Shown here: piece after piece, positions 29,595 to 37,862 of the stretch
How positions within the stretch are numbered: the first letter of the stretch is position 1
Layout: each line of letters starts with the position of its first letter
Source: T1Sed10-7 sp047921175
Lineage (GTDB): Bacteria > Actinomycetota > Nitriliruptoria > Nitriliruptorales > Nitriliruptoraceae
DNA: 38,880 nt
NCBI GenBank assembly: GCA_047921175.1
Contig: JBLRWQ010000025.1
Span: forward strand, 1 to 38,880
Direction of reading: 5' to 3'
Program-made: the position numbers and the translations under genes
The notes under the pieces: model-generated
Told to the model about the DNA's origin: nothing
Seen by the model: only the letters and a program-made list of their open reading frames with translations
Database searches by the model: none

Positions 29595-31702
29595 TCCTCC
29601 TCGATGACCGCGGCAGCCTCCGGGCCGGCGGCCAGCGGGTCGAGGCCGAGCTTCTCCTTGACCTTCTTCTCGATCTCGCGCGCGATGTCGGTGTTCTCCC
29701 GCAGGAACAGCCGCGCCTTCTCCTTACCCTGGCCGAGCTGCTCGCCGTCGTAGGTGTACCAAGCACCGGCCTTGCGGACGATCCCCTCCGCGACGCCGAC
29801 GTCGATGAGGGAGCCCTCCTTGGAGATGCCCTCGCCGTAGATGATGTCGAACTCGGCCTGCCGGAAGGGTGGCGCGACCTTGTTCTTGACCACCTTGACC
29901 CGGACGCGGTTGCCGACGGCATCGGTGCCGTCCTTGAGCGTCTCGATACGTCGCACGTCGAGCCGCACGGAGGAGTAGAACTTCAGCGCCCGCCCACCGG
30001 GGGTGGTCTCCGGGCTGTTGTGCACCACGATCCCGTCGACCAGGTAGGTGTGGGTGCCCTCCACCTCGAGGTCGAAGCGGTGGGTGTGTCGCCCCGTCGG
30101 AGGCCCGGCTTCGATGGACGTGACGGGCATCGGCGTGGCGACGCGTCGTGGCGCCTCGAACTGCGGCTCCACCGCGAACCGACCCTGGAACCTGGGCAGC
30201 AGCTTGTGAGCCATCGACGGGTGCACGTGGTCGGCGATGAGCTCCTGCAGCTTCGCGGACTCTGCCGTCGGGAAGACCAGCACCGCCTTGCCACCACGCT
30301 CACGCAGGGCGGCGTGCACGTCCCAGGTGTCGGCCAGATGCTCACGCAGGCGCACGCGCGAGGTGCGTTCCAGCGCCTCGACGCAGATCTCCACCCGGCC
30401 GCTGCCCCCCTCGGTCCGTCGCTGCCGCCCCTTGGACCGCACCGTGAAGGACGCATCGTCCTGGTACCAGATGGCGAGCGACAACGGGGTGAGCCGCTTC
30501 AGGTACTCGTAGCTGAGGACCTTCTTGCCGCCGAGGTAGACGGCGTCGCGCAGCTCCGCCAGCTCGGGCAGCGGCTGGACGTCGTGGAACACGGCGCCGG
30601 CGTCGTTGGTGGTTCGCGAGACCCGGAGGTTGCCGAACAGGGAGGCCTTCCAGTCGGCGTAGGCGGCCTGTGCCTGGCCGTGCCCGATGCGGAACCGGGC
30701 GCCGTGCCCGCTTCGCGTCGGTGACAACGCGCCATCGCCGAGCAACCCGCCGAGCAGCACCTCCCACTGGAAGGCCGAGAGCCGGTGCTCGACCGCCTGC
30801 AGCACGGTGTCGCCGACGGCGAGGTCACCAGCATGCACCCAGCCGTACGGGGTCGAGATGAGGTGGTTGCGGGTCACCGAGAACTGCGAACGGCCGTTGC
30901 CGCTGCCGCGCGCCACCGAGATGCGCAGGAACTCGTCCGTGCGACCGTTGTCGTGCCACCCCACCACCTTGCGTGGCACGAAACGGTCCTGCTCCACGTC
31001 GTAGGAGAGCACCTCGACGGGGAGGCGCTGGTTGACGATCCGGCCGATCTTCTCCTGCGTGCCATCGGCCAGGGTCACCCGGGTGCCGTAGGACATACAC
31101 CCGAACATCACCCCGATCTTCTCACGCAGCTGGTTGATGAAGACCGCGGTGGTGTTGGAGCGCTTCAGCGATCCCGACAGCTTGCGCAGCGCCTGGGACA
31201 TCAGCCGGGCCTGGAGGCCGACGTGGCTGTCGCCCATCTCGCCCTCGATCTCCGCCCGGGGGGTGAGGGCCGCCACGGAGTCGATCACGATGACGTCGAC
31301 CGCGGCCGAGCGGACCAGCATGTCGGCGATCTCCAGCGCCTGCTCGCCGGTGTCGGGCTGGGAGACCAGCAGCTCGTTGATGTCGACCCCGAGCGCGTGG
31401 GCGTAGGTCGGGTCCAGCGCGTGCTCCGCATCGATGAACGCGGCGATCCCGCCGGCCTGCTGCGCCTCGGCGATGACGTGCAACGCGACCGTGGTCTTGC
31501 CGGAGCTCTCCGGACCGAAGATCTCGATCACCCGGCCGCGGGGCAGCCCGCCGACACCCAACGCGATGTCCAGCGACAGCGCCCCGGTGGGGATGGCCGG
31601 TACCAGCTGGCCGACGGTGTCGCCGAGCTTCATCAGCGAGCCCTTGCCGAACTGCTTCTCGATGTTGGCCAGCGCCAGGTCGAGGGCCTTGTCCTTGTCC
31701 AC
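29591..31702 (-). CDS. recA: Recombinase RecA with an intein
   Basis: A 703-codon gene whose product is a 342-residue RecA plus a 361-residue intein. The N-extein (1-201) has GPESSGKTT (Walker A), DSVAALTPRAEIEGEMGD, and ends INQLREKIGVMFG. The C-extein (563-703) starts SPETTPGGRALKFYSSVR and ends with the acidic EEE tail. Joined, these give an uninterrupted RecA of normal length. The insertion point, between MFG and SPE, is the one known as RecA-b, used in Mycobacterium leprae rather than in M. tuberculosis. GTG at 31702 has GGAG about 7 bases upstream; longer frames to 31906 lack RecA character. An SOS box lies 135 bases upstream, and recX overlaps its stop. Confidence 0.97.
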   Translation of the reverse strand: MDKDKALDLALANIEKQFGKGSLMKLGDTVGQLVPAIPTGALSLDIALGVGGLPRGRVIEIFGPESSGKTTVALHVIAEAQQAGGIAAFIDAEHALDPTYAHALGVDINELLVSQPDTGEQALEIADMLVRSAAVDVIVIDSVAALTPRAEIEGEMGDSHVGLQARLMSQALRKLSGSLKRSNTTAVFINQLREKIGVMFGCMSYGTRVTLADGTQEKIGRIVNQRLPVEVLSYDVEQDRFVPRKVVGWHDNGRTDEFLRISVARGSGNGRSQFSVTRNHLISTPYGWVHAGDLAVGDTVLQAVEHRLSAFQWEVLLGGLLGDGALSPTRSGHGARFRIGHGQAQAAYADWKASLFGNLRVSRTTNDAGAVFHDVQPLPELAELRDAVYLGGKKVLSYEYLKRLTPLSLAIWYQDDASFTVRSKGRQRRTEGGSGRVEICVEALERTSRVRLREHLADTWDVHAALRERGGKAVLVFPTAESAKLQELIADHVHPSMAHKLLPRFQGRFAVEPQFEAPRRVATPMPVTSIEAGPPTGRHTHRFDLEVEGTHTYLVDGIVVHNSPETTPGGRALKFYSSVRLDVRRIETLKDGTDAVGNRVRVKVVKNKVAPPFRQAEFDIIYGEGISKEGSLIDVGVAEGIVRKAGAWYTYDGEQLGQGKEKARLFLRENTDIAREIEKKVKEKLGLDPLAAGPEAAAVIEEE
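30017..31099 (-). mobile_element. RecA intein with LAGLIDADG homing endonuclease (361 aa)
   Basis: An in-frame protein intron. It begins with Cys (CMSYGTRVTLADGT), has the B-block TxxH in SVTRNHLIS (Thr76, His79), the F block RFDLEVEGTHTYLVDG and ends VVHN, followed by Ser as the +1 nucleophile. These are the residues needed for self-splicing. The middle has two LAGLIDADG-type motifs, WEVLLGGLLGDGAL (112-125) and LAIWYQDDASF (208-218), each with acidic residues, so a homing endonuclease may be active. All splice residues look intact. The penultimate His-Asn pair is normal. Confidence 0.93.
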
Positions 31703-31828
31703 GTGCGTCTCCAGGGCTGCTCGGGGTCGACCGGTCGGGGTGCACCCTACGGGCCGGGCGTGACAGGTCGGGGATGGGTCTCGCGCGGGCTGTGGATGAC
31801 CGCCCGCGCTCGTCGGCCGGACACGGCG

Positions 31829-31834
31829 AGGGTA
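31829..31834 (-). promoter_or_regulatory. Probable recA promoter -10 element
   Basis: TACCCT on the minus strand fits TANNNT and lies 2 bases downstream of the SOS box, so bound LexA would overlap polymerase. The transcript would have a leader of about 120 bases. Confidence 0.5.
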
Positions 31835-31836
31835 GC

Positions 31837-31850
31837 CGAACGGATGTTCG
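31837..31850. promoter_or_regulatory. LexA operator (SOS box) of recA
   Basis: CGAACGGATGTTCG contains GAAC-GGAT-GTTC and is palindromic at both ends. It lies 135 bases upstream of the recA GTG, next to the -10 element. Confidence 0.88.
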
Positions 31851-32049
31851 GCGGCGAGTCTCCCGAGCGGACCGGTGCTGTTCATCGGGCCGCCACCTGG
31901 ACGCAACCGCAGGGTCCACCGGCGCGCGTAGCGTCCCGAGCACCGGGCGCTGGTGTTCTCCCTGGCCCGCTCCCGGCCCGCTTCCCCCCACGGCCGCAGC
32001 GCTCCACCACGCTGCCGGCCGGGGCCGGCTGTCCGCCACGCCGGCCCTC

Positions 32050-32079
32050 GAGCCCCCGGGATCCACCACCCGGGGGCTC
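32050..32079. repeat. Perfect 11-bp hairpin in the recA/exonuclease divergent region
   Basis: GAGCCCCCGGG and CCCGGGGGCTC flank an 8-base loop. The element lies 60 bases ahead of the exonuclease start and about 210 bases beyond the recA SOS box. Because no gene ends here, it is unlikely to be an ordinary terminator; it may be an operator or insulator. Apart from it and the recA promoter, 31703-32138 shows nothing recognisable. Confidence 0.5.
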
Positions 32080-32138
32080 ACCTCGTCCGCCGGCGGTAGC
32101 GTGGCGGTGAGCGCGGGACCCTTCGGGAGGCGGCGGAC

Positions 32139-32861
32139 ATGGCGGACACCTCGGCAGCGCCGTCTGGCGACCCCGCGGCGCCGAGCACCCGGCCCGGACG
32201 GCGCGGTGACGGGCCCCCTCGCTTCGTCTTCCTCGACACCGAGACCACCGGGCTCGACTTCGACCGTCACCAGCTCACCGAGGTGGCGTGGATCGTGCGC
32301 TTCGCGGACGGCCGCGAGGAGGAGCACTGCGTCGTCCCGGAGCACACCCTGGACGGCGCCGATCCGACCGCGCTCGAGCTGACCCGGTACCACGAGCAGA
32401 TCGCGCCCCGTCCCCGGGTGCCCGCGTCCGACTGGCTGGTCCGGTTCCTGGACCACGCCGACGGTGCGGTCCTGGTCGGTGCGGTCCCCGACTTCGACGC
32501 CCGCCACCTCGAACGTGCCGCGGCCCGCATCCAGCGCCGGCCGACCTGGGACCACCACCTGCTGGACGTGGAGACCCTCGCGCTACCGCTGATCTCCCCA
32601 GGGCCGGAGGCGCCCCGGAGCCTCGCGAAGACCTGCCGCGCGCTCGGCCTCCCGCACGACCAGGACCAGGCGCACGGGGCGCTGTACGACGCCCGCCAGG
32701 CCATGCGGGTGTTCGACCGGGTCCACGAGCTGGTCGCACAGCTGCGCGCGACCGGCGCCCCGCTGCCGCCGCCGGTCCCCCGCAACGGCGGGAACGGCCG
32801 TCAGTCGCCACCGGCCGGTGGCGGGCCGGCGGGCCAGGCGAGCTCGGCGAGCACCTCGTAG
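32139..32861 (+). CDS. DEDDh 3'-5' exonuclease (DnaQ/RNase T-like)
   Basis: A 240-residue exonuclease of the DnaQ superfamily. The three Exo motifs are FLDTETTGLD (Asp and Glu bind the metals), VGAVPDFDARHLE (Asp), and HGALYDARQAMRVF (His and Asp), spaced as in DEDDh enzymes. Such proteins proofread or trim nucleic-acid ends; the exact role is unclear. ATG at 32139 is preceded by GGGAGG about 9 bases upstream. The last 20 codons encode a Gly/Pro/Ser-rich tail with no family match, lying over the 3' end of the convergent thpR gene (61-base overlap). It is divergent from recA. Confidence 0.85.
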   Translation: MADTSAAPSGDPAAPSTRPGRRGDGPPRFVFLDTETTGLDFDRHQLTEVAWIVRFADGREEEHCVVPEHTLDGADPTALELTRYHEQIAPRPRVPASDWLVRFLDHADGAVLVGAVPDFDARHLERAAARIQRRPTWDHHLLDVETLALPLISPGPEAPRSLAKTCRALGLPHDQDQAHGALYDARQAMRVFDRVHELVAQLRATGAPLPPPVPRNGGNGRQSPPAGGGPAGQASSASTS

Positions 32862-33382
32862 GGACGGGGACCGCCGGCCCGGGCCGCGGCCCACAGCCCC
32901 ACGGTGGCCGGTTGCCAGCGTCGGTCCGGGACCGTGAGCGCCGCCACGTCCGCACGGGTCACGGGCCGGTTCCTCCGGGCCCGCGCCAGGGTCACGTGCG
33001 GTCGGAACGACGCCTCCGGCAGCGCGAAGCCGACCGCCGTCAGCTCCTCGCGCAGCCGCGCGACGAGGCCCGCGAGTGCGCCGGGCGGGTCCTCGCTGAC
33101 CGGCACGACCAGGACGCGGTCACCGAAGCGGTCCGCGGCAGCGAGGGCGAGCCACGGCGCCGGCCGCGGGGCGTCCCGCGCCAGCACCTCCCTGGTGACG
33201 ACAGCAGCCAGTTCCTGCTGCTCGTCCTCGAGGTCGCCCAGGAAGGCGAGGGTGAGGTGCCACCCTGCCGGTGCGGTGGCGCGCAGCGCGGCCTGCGGGG
33301 CACGTAGGCCCGCGGTCGCGGCCGCCAGGGCGTCCCGCACCGCTGTCGGGACGCCGATCGCGACGAAGACGCGGCGGGTCAC
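32801..33382 (-). CDS. thpR: RNA 2',3'-cyclic phosphodiesterase (2'-5' RNA ligase family)
   Basis: A 193-residue 2H phosphoesterase. The two catalytic HxT motifs are H42-L-T44 (in WHLTLAFLGD) and H129-V-T131 (in RPHVTLARAR). The family opens 2',3'-cyclic phosphates on RNA ends. The N-terminus RRVFVAIGVP is typical. GTG at 33382 overlaps the cinA stop as GTGA, with no ribosome site of its own, so translation depends on cinA. The stop lies inside the 3' end of the convergent exonuclease gene. Confidence 0.9.
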   Translation of the reverse strand: MTRRVFVAIGVPTAVRDALAAATAGLRAPQAALRATAPAGWHLTLAFLGDLEDEQQELAAVVTREVLARDAPRPAPWLALAAADRFGDRVLVVPVSEDPPGALAGLVARLREELTAVGFALPEASFRPHVTLARARRNRPVTRADVAALTVPDRRWQPATVGLWAAARAGGPRPYEVLAELAWPAGPPPAGGD

Positions 33383-34623
33383 GGTGTGACGGCGAGCCGA
33401 CGGCGCAGCAGGTCCAGGGCGGCGGTCCCGACGCGGGCGATCACCTGGGTCCGGTCGCCGGGCAGGCGCCGGCCGTGGACCTCCACCTCGCCATCCGGAT
33501 GGGTCAGCGCCCAGAAGGCCGTGCCGACGGGCAGCCCGTCGACCTCGCTCGGCCCGGCGACGCCGGTGACGGCGACGACGTGGTCGACACCCAGGCGGGC
33601 CTGGACGGCCTGGGCCAGGGCCCGGGTGGTGGCCTCCGAGACGGTGCCGTGCTCGGCCAGGAAGCTCGCCGGGAGCCCCAGCAGGTGCCTCTTGGCCGCC
33701 TCCTGGTAGACCACGGCGCCGCCGGCCAGCACCGCGGAGGCGCCGGGGACCCGGGCGAGCCGGGCCGCGATCGCGCCGCCGGTGACCGACTCCGCGGTGG
33801 CGACCGTCCGACCGCGTTCCGCCAACAGGCGCACGACCACGGTCTCGAGGTCCTCGTCGTCGACCCCGGCGACCGCGCCGTCCAGCGCGGCGGTCAGCTC
33901 CGCGACCAGGGGCGCCGAACGGGCCAGGACGGCATCCCGGTCGGTGCCGGTGACGGTGAGACGGACCTGGATCTCGTGGGCCTTGGCGAGGAACGACAGC
34001 ACCACCCCGTCGTGACCGTCGAGGAGCGGCTCCACGACCTCGGCCACGTCGGACTCCCCGCGTCCGGCGACGTGCAGCACACGGGTGACGGTGACCCCGC
34101 CACCGGTCAGCTCCACGACCAGCGGCACGACCGCGGCGTCGAACAGCTCGTGCAGCTCCCACGGCACCCCGGGCAGCGCCACCACGTGGGTGCCCTCGAG
34201 CTGGAGGTGGATACCCGGCGCGGTGCCGACCGCGGGGATGGCGAGGGCACCCGCGGGGAGACGGGCCTGCCGCAGGTTCTGGAGGGCCATGCGCCGGTCC
34301 ATCGCCGCGAAGCGGGCCGCCAGGGCCTCCTCGAGCTCGGGGCGGTGCTCGAGCTCCACCCCGGCCGCCGCGGCCAGGGCCTCACGGGTCAGGTCGTCCG
34401 CGGTCGGCCCGAGTCCGCCGCCGACCACGACCAGGTCGACCTCGGCGGCCAGCCACCTGAGCGCCGTCACGAGCCGGTCGAGGTCGTCCCCGACGGCGAG
34501 GTGGTGCACCACCTCGACGCCGTGCTCGGTCAGCCGACGGCTGAGCCAGGTCGCGTTGGTGTCGGTCAGGTCGCCCAGCAGCAGCTCGCTCCCGACCGAG
34601 AGGACCGCGGCGCGCCGCCTCAC
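33379..34623 (-). CDS. cinA: CinA family protein (nicotinamide-nucleotide amidase / competence-damage protein)
   Basis: A 414-residue two-domain protein. The N-terminal MoCF-biosynthesis-like domain has AAVLSVGSELLLGD, TDTNATWLSRRL and VVVGGGLGPTADDLTREALA. The C-terminal PncC-type domain has TVATAESVTGGAIAARL, GGAVVYQEAAKRHLLG and VTGVAGPSEVDGLPVG. PncC deamidates nicotinamide mononucleotide for NAD salvage, while the N-terminal domain hydrolyses ADP-ribose in some homologues. GTG at 34623 overlaps the pgsA stop (GTGA), so it is coupled to pgsA. cinA near recA is a common bacterial linkage. Confidence 0.93.
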   Translation of the reverse strand: MRRRAAVLSVGSELLLGDLTDTNATWLSRRLTEHGVEVVHHLAVGDDLDRLVTALRWLAAEVDLVVVGGGLGPTADDLTREALAAAAGVELEHRPELEEALAARFAAMDRRMALQNLRQARLPAGALAIPAVGTAPGIHLQLEGTHVVALPGVPWELHELFDAAVVPLVVELTGGGVTVTRVLHVAGRGESDVAEVVEPLLDGHDGVVLSFLAKAHEIQVRLTVTGTDRDAVLARSAPLVAELTAALDGAVAGVDDEDLETVVVRLLAERGRTVATAESVTGGAIAARLARVPGASAVLAGGAVVYQEAAKRHLLGLPASFLAEHGTVSEATTRALAQAVQARLGVDHVVAVTGVAGPSEVDGLPVGTAFWALTHPDGEVEVHGRRLPGDRTQVIARVGTAALDLLRRRLAVTP

Positions 34624-35282
34624 CGCGGCTCCGCCGTGCCCTGTTCGCCCCGGGCCGCCCGGGCCAGTCGCCCGGCCCGGAAGCCGTAGTCGACGCCGGA
34701 CCAGATCGTGAGGAACACCGCGAGGTACAGCAGCAGGTCGGGCACGATGCCGCCCAGCACGGGCAGCAGGTACGCGGCGATCGCGATCATCTGCGCCACC
34801 GCCTTGATCTTGCCGGAGTGGCTGGCGGGCATCACCAGCGCCAGCCGCTGCACGAGCCGGGTGCGCAGCACGGTCACCGCGACCTCCCGGGCCACGATCA
34901 CGACGACCGCCCACCAGGGGACCTCCCCGACCCAGGCCAGCGAGGCGAGCACCCCGACCACGAGCAGCTTGTCGGCCAGCGGGTCCGCCAGCTGCCCGAA
35001 GGGCGTGACGGTGCCGTAGCGCCGGGCCACCCAGCCGTCGGCGGTGTCGGTCAGCGCGGCGACGGTGAAGATCCAGAACGCCCACCAGCGAGCCGTCGTG
35101 CCGTCGACCAGCAGCAGCCACAGGATCACCGGGACCAGGGCGGCACGGAGGAAGGTGAAGGCGTTGGGGAGGTTGATCGCCTCGCGCGTCATGATCGGCA
35201 CCCGAGCCGGGCGGTCGATCGCCGCCTGCTCCTGCTCGTCGAGCTCGCCGGGATGCTCATCCGGTCCGTGCTGGTCAGCCAC
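34620..35282 (-). CDS. pgsA: CDP-alcohol phosphatidyltransferase (phosphatidylglycerophosphate synthase)
   Basis: A 220-residue membrane enzyme that makes phosphatidylglycerol phosphate from CDP-diacylglycerol. The CDP-alcohol signature is complete: D79-x2-D82-G, A-R, G and D100-x3-D104 in LTDTADGWVARRYG and GQLADPLADKLLV. There are about five hydrophobic helices, and the start of the conserved core is INLPNAFTFLRAALVP. An acidic N-terminal extension of 30 residues follows from GTG 35282, which has GGAGG 6 bases upstream within the end of rimO; ATG 35192 would give the bare core. The overlap with rimO is 8 bases. Confidence 0.92.
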   Translation of the reverse strand: MADQHGPDEHPGELDEQEQAAIDRPARVPIMTREAINLPNAFTFLRAALVPVILWLLLVDGTTARWWAFWIFTVAALTDTADGWVARRYGTVTPFGQLADPLADKLLVVGVLASLAWVGEVPWWAVVVIVAREVAVTVLRTRLVQRLALVMPASHSGKIKAVAQMIAIAAYLLPVLGGIVPDLLLYLAVFLTIWSGVDYGFRAGRLARAARGEQGTAEPR

Positions 35283-36861
35283 CGGCGCCTCCTGCCGTCG
35301 CGGGGTCGACCGCCGCCACCAGGTCCACCCCGGCCGAGTCGAGCACACGGGCGGTGACGATGCGACCCACGGGTAGCGCGGCGGGCCGACCGTCGGGGGC
35401 GAGCAGGGCGACCTCGCCGTCGGTGTCGGGCGCCTCCCGGTAGGTCCGCCCGACGCTGGCGTCACCGTCGGCAGCCTCGTCGACGAGCACCTCGAGCCGG
35501 CGACCCACGAACCGGCGGCTTGCCGCGTCCGCGACGCGCTCCTGGACCTCGCTGACCCGTCGCAGCCGGTCGCGCGCCACCGTCTCGGGGACCTGGTCGG
35601 CCATCGTGGCCGACGGGGTGCCGTCCTCGGCGCTGAAGGTGAAGAAGCCGGCCCAGTCGAGCCGCTGCTCGATGAGGAACCGCTCGAGCCGGTCGACGTC
35701 GGCCTCGGTCTCGCCGGGGAAGCCGAGGATGAAGTTGGAGCGGAAGACCGCGTCCGGGTCCAGCGCACGTGCCTGGGCGATGAGTGCGGCGAAGCGCTCG
35801 TGGTCACCGGAGCGGCCCATCCGCGCCACCACCGGACCGGACACGTGCTGGAGCGAGAGGTCGTAGTAGCTGGCGACGTTCGGGTGCTCCGCGATCGCCC
35901 GCAGCAGCTCCCCGGTCAGCTCGGCGGGCTGGAGGTACAGCAGCCGGAGCCGCGCGATGCCGTCCACCTCGGCGAGCGCCTCGAGCAGGCGGGGTTGCCG
36001 GGCACGGCCTCCGGGCAGGTCCTTGCCCCAGGAGGTGGTGTTCTCGCTCACCAGCACGAGCTCGCGCACGCCCTGGTCGGCGAGCCAGCGGGCCTCGGCC
36101 ACGAGCTCGTCGAGCGGCCGCGAGCGGAAGCGGCCGCGGAAGGACGGGATGGCGCAGAAGGTGCAGACGCGGTCGCAGCCGGAGGCGATCTTCAGGTACG
36201 CCCAGGAGCGGGGAGCGTCGCCGCTGCCGAGGTGGCGGACGGGGAACCGGGGACCGCTGGCGGGGATGCGGTCGAGATCGTCCTGTGCGGTCGCGTGCGC
36301 GACGGTGACCGGTGCGGGTGCGGTGGGTGCCTCCGCCGCGGTCGGCGCGGGCGTCACGAGGACCGGTAGGTCCCGACCGGTGGCCGACACCGCTCGGGCA
36401 CCGGGGTGGGCCGGGGCGACCCCCAGCACCCGCTCCGTCGAGCGGCCGGCGAGGACGTCGGCCACGATCGCCGGTAGCTGCGGGTAACCGTCGAACCCGA
36501 CGATGGCGTCGGCTTCGGGGACCGCGTCGGCCAGCTCGTCGGGGTAGCGCTGCGCCATGCAGCCGACCACCAGCACCGCACGGGCGCCCTCGTCCTTGAG
36601 CTGGCAGGCGGCCAGGATCGTGTCGATCGACTCCTGCTTGGCGGGCGCGATGAAGGTGCAGGTGTTGACCAGGACGACGTCCGCCGCGGCCGGGTCGTCC
36701 ACCACCTCGGTGCCCGCGAGGTGGAACAGGCCGGCCAGCTGCTCGCTGTCGACCTCGTTGCGGCCACAGCCGAGGGTGATGATGGCGACCCGCGCGTCGT
36801 GCCCGCGCGCACGTCCGGCCGTGCCGTCGGCGACCGTGGGTACGGGGGCAGGGGTGACCAC
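35275..36861 (-). CDS. rimO: Ribosomal protein S12 methylthiotransferase
   Basis: A 528-residue radical-SAM enzyme that methylthiolates Asp of ribosomal protein S12. The N-terminal cysteines lie in TLGCGRNEVDSEQ, NTCTFI and VGCMAQRYP; the radical-SAM motif is GCDRVCTFC. The RimO block SENTTSWGKDLPGG and LYLQPAELTGELL, followed by a TRAM domain (VGRRLEVLVDEAADG), separate it from MiaB. An insert of about 60 residues rich in Ala, Pro and Val (about 150-210) lengthens it. GTG at 36861 has GGGAGGAG 6 bases upstream. It heads the overlapping chain rimO-pgsA-cinA-thpR. Confidence 0.93.
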   Translation of the reverse strand: MVTPAPVPTVADGTAGRARGHDARVAIITLGCGRNEVDSEQLAGLFHLAGTEVVDDPAAADVVLVNTCTFIAPAKQESIDTILAACQLKDEGARAVLVVGCMAQRYPDELADAVPEADAIVGFDGYPQLPAIVADVLAGRSTERVLGVAPAHPGARAVSATGRDLPVLVTPAPTAAEAPTAPAPVTVAHATAQDDLDRIPASGPRFPVRHLGSGDAPRSWAYLKIASGCDRVCTFCAIPSFRGRFRSRPLDELVAEARWLADQGVRELVLVSENTTSWGKDLPGGRARQPRLLEALAEVDGIARLRLLYLQPAELTGELLRAIAEHPNVASYYDLSLQHVSGPVVARMGRSGDHERFAALIAQARALDPDAVFRSNFILGFPGETEADVDRLERFLIEQRLDWAGFFTFSAEDGTPSATMADQVPETVARDRLRRVSEVQERVADAASRRFVGRRLEVLVDEAADGDASVGRTYREAPDTDGEVALLAPDGRPAALPVGRIVTARVLDSAGVDLVAAVDPATAGGAGG

Positions 36862-36889
36862 GCGGGCTCCTCCCGGGGGAAGGTCGGGC

Positions 36890-37699
36890 TCAGACGGGGT
36901 CGGGTTCGCTCACCCCGTCGCGGGTGAAGACCAGGGTGATCGGCACACCGGGTGCGCCCTGCGGGCCGAGATCCTCGCCGTTGAGCGTGACACGCACCCC
37001 GCCGGGGTTCCCGAAGCGGATCTCGATGCGCTCCTCGGCCTCGAACTGCAGGGTCTCCCCGGGATCGATCGTCTGCTCCAGGACCGGCGCGTCGTCCGCG
37101 ATGACCCGGATCCACGAGGACGCCTCGAAGGCCAGCAGCAGGTCGACGCCCTCGGGCTCGGGCTCCGGTTCGGGCTCCGGCTCGGGTGCCGGTTCGGCCT
37201 CCTCGATGGGCTCGTCCTCCGGCTCGTCGTCCGGCCCGTCCTCCGGCTCCGCGGTGATCGGCGGGGGCCCGACCGGCTCGTCCGGGTCGGCCTGATCGGG
37301 TGCGCGCCCGTCGGTGGAGCCGAGCACGGCCAGCCCCGCGATCACCACGACCGCAGCCAGCAGCCACGCGATCCAGGCCGGCGGCGCGCCGCGGCCGGGT
37401 TTCGGGGCGCCGACGTCCTTGACCAGCACGGTCGCGTGGAGGTCGTCGTGGCTGACCTCGCGGCGGAAGGTGTCGAGCAGCGGGGTCGGGTCGAGGCCGA
37501 GCTCCTGGGCGTAGCTGCGCAGGAAGCCCTTGGCGTAGACGTCCCCACCGAAGCCGTCGAAGCGCTCCTCCTCGAGCGCTTCGAGCTGGGCGACCCGGGC
37601 GCGCAGGGTCAGGGCCACGTCCTCCACGGAACGGCCCTGGGCCTGTCGGGCCTCCCGCAGGGTGGCCCCGATGCCCGTCCTCGCCTCATCCTCGGTCAT
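36890..37699 (-). CDS. RodZ-like helix-turn-helix membrane protein
   Basis: A 269-residue cell-shape-type protein. Residues 9-75 form the RodZ-like helix-turn-helix (GATLREARQAQGRSVEDVAL, YAKGFLRSYAQELGLDP). One membrane helix lies at about 107-127. The periplasmic part opens with an acidic linker containing a Pro-Glu repeat (about 170-182), then a DUF4115-like beta domain (WIRVIADDAPVLEQTIDPGE, EIRFGNPGGVRVTLNGEDLG). RodZ links MreB to the wall machinery in rods; in actinobacteria the role is less clear. ATG at 37699 has GGAGG 4-5 bases upstream. It lies 28 bases ahead of rimO on the same strand. Confidence 0.85.
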   Translation of the reverse strand: MTEDEARTGIGATLREARQAQGRSVEDVALTLRARVAQLEALEEERFDGFGGDVYAKGFLRSYAQELGLDPTPLLDTFRREVSHDDLHATVLVKDVGAPKPGRGAPPAWIAWLLAAVVVIAGLAVLGSTDGRAPDQADPDEPVGPPPITAEPEDGPDDEPEDEPIEEAEPAPEPEPEPEPEPEGVDLLLAFEASSWIRVIADDAPVLEQTIDPGETLQFEAEERIEIRFGNPGGVRVTLNGEDLGPQGAPGVPITLVFTRDGVSEPDPV

Positions 37700-37848
37700 G
37701 GTCCTCCACCGACCGCGCCGCCTGCAGGTTCGGACGTGCAGGCATCGGCGCGAGCGCCCCGGGCGCCACGCAGCGCCCAGCCTACGGCCGACCCGACCGG
37801 TGTGCACCCTGCGCAGCGACGGGTTCCGAGATGCGCACACCTTGTGGC

Positions 37849-37854
37849 TAGCAT
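37849..37854 (+). promoter_or_regulatory. Probable -10 element for the small membrane gene at 37863
   Basis: TAGCAT fits TANNNT and ends 8 bases before ATG 37863, where no ribosome site is seen, so a leaderless transcript is likely. Confidence 0.45.
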
Positions 37855-37862
37855 GCGCCGCC

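Noticed and set aside
37140..37200. Short tandem repeat in the RodZ-like gene.
   Set aside because: It encodes an acidic Pro-Glu linker, common in membrane-wall spanning proteins, and is not a CRISPR or mobile repeat.
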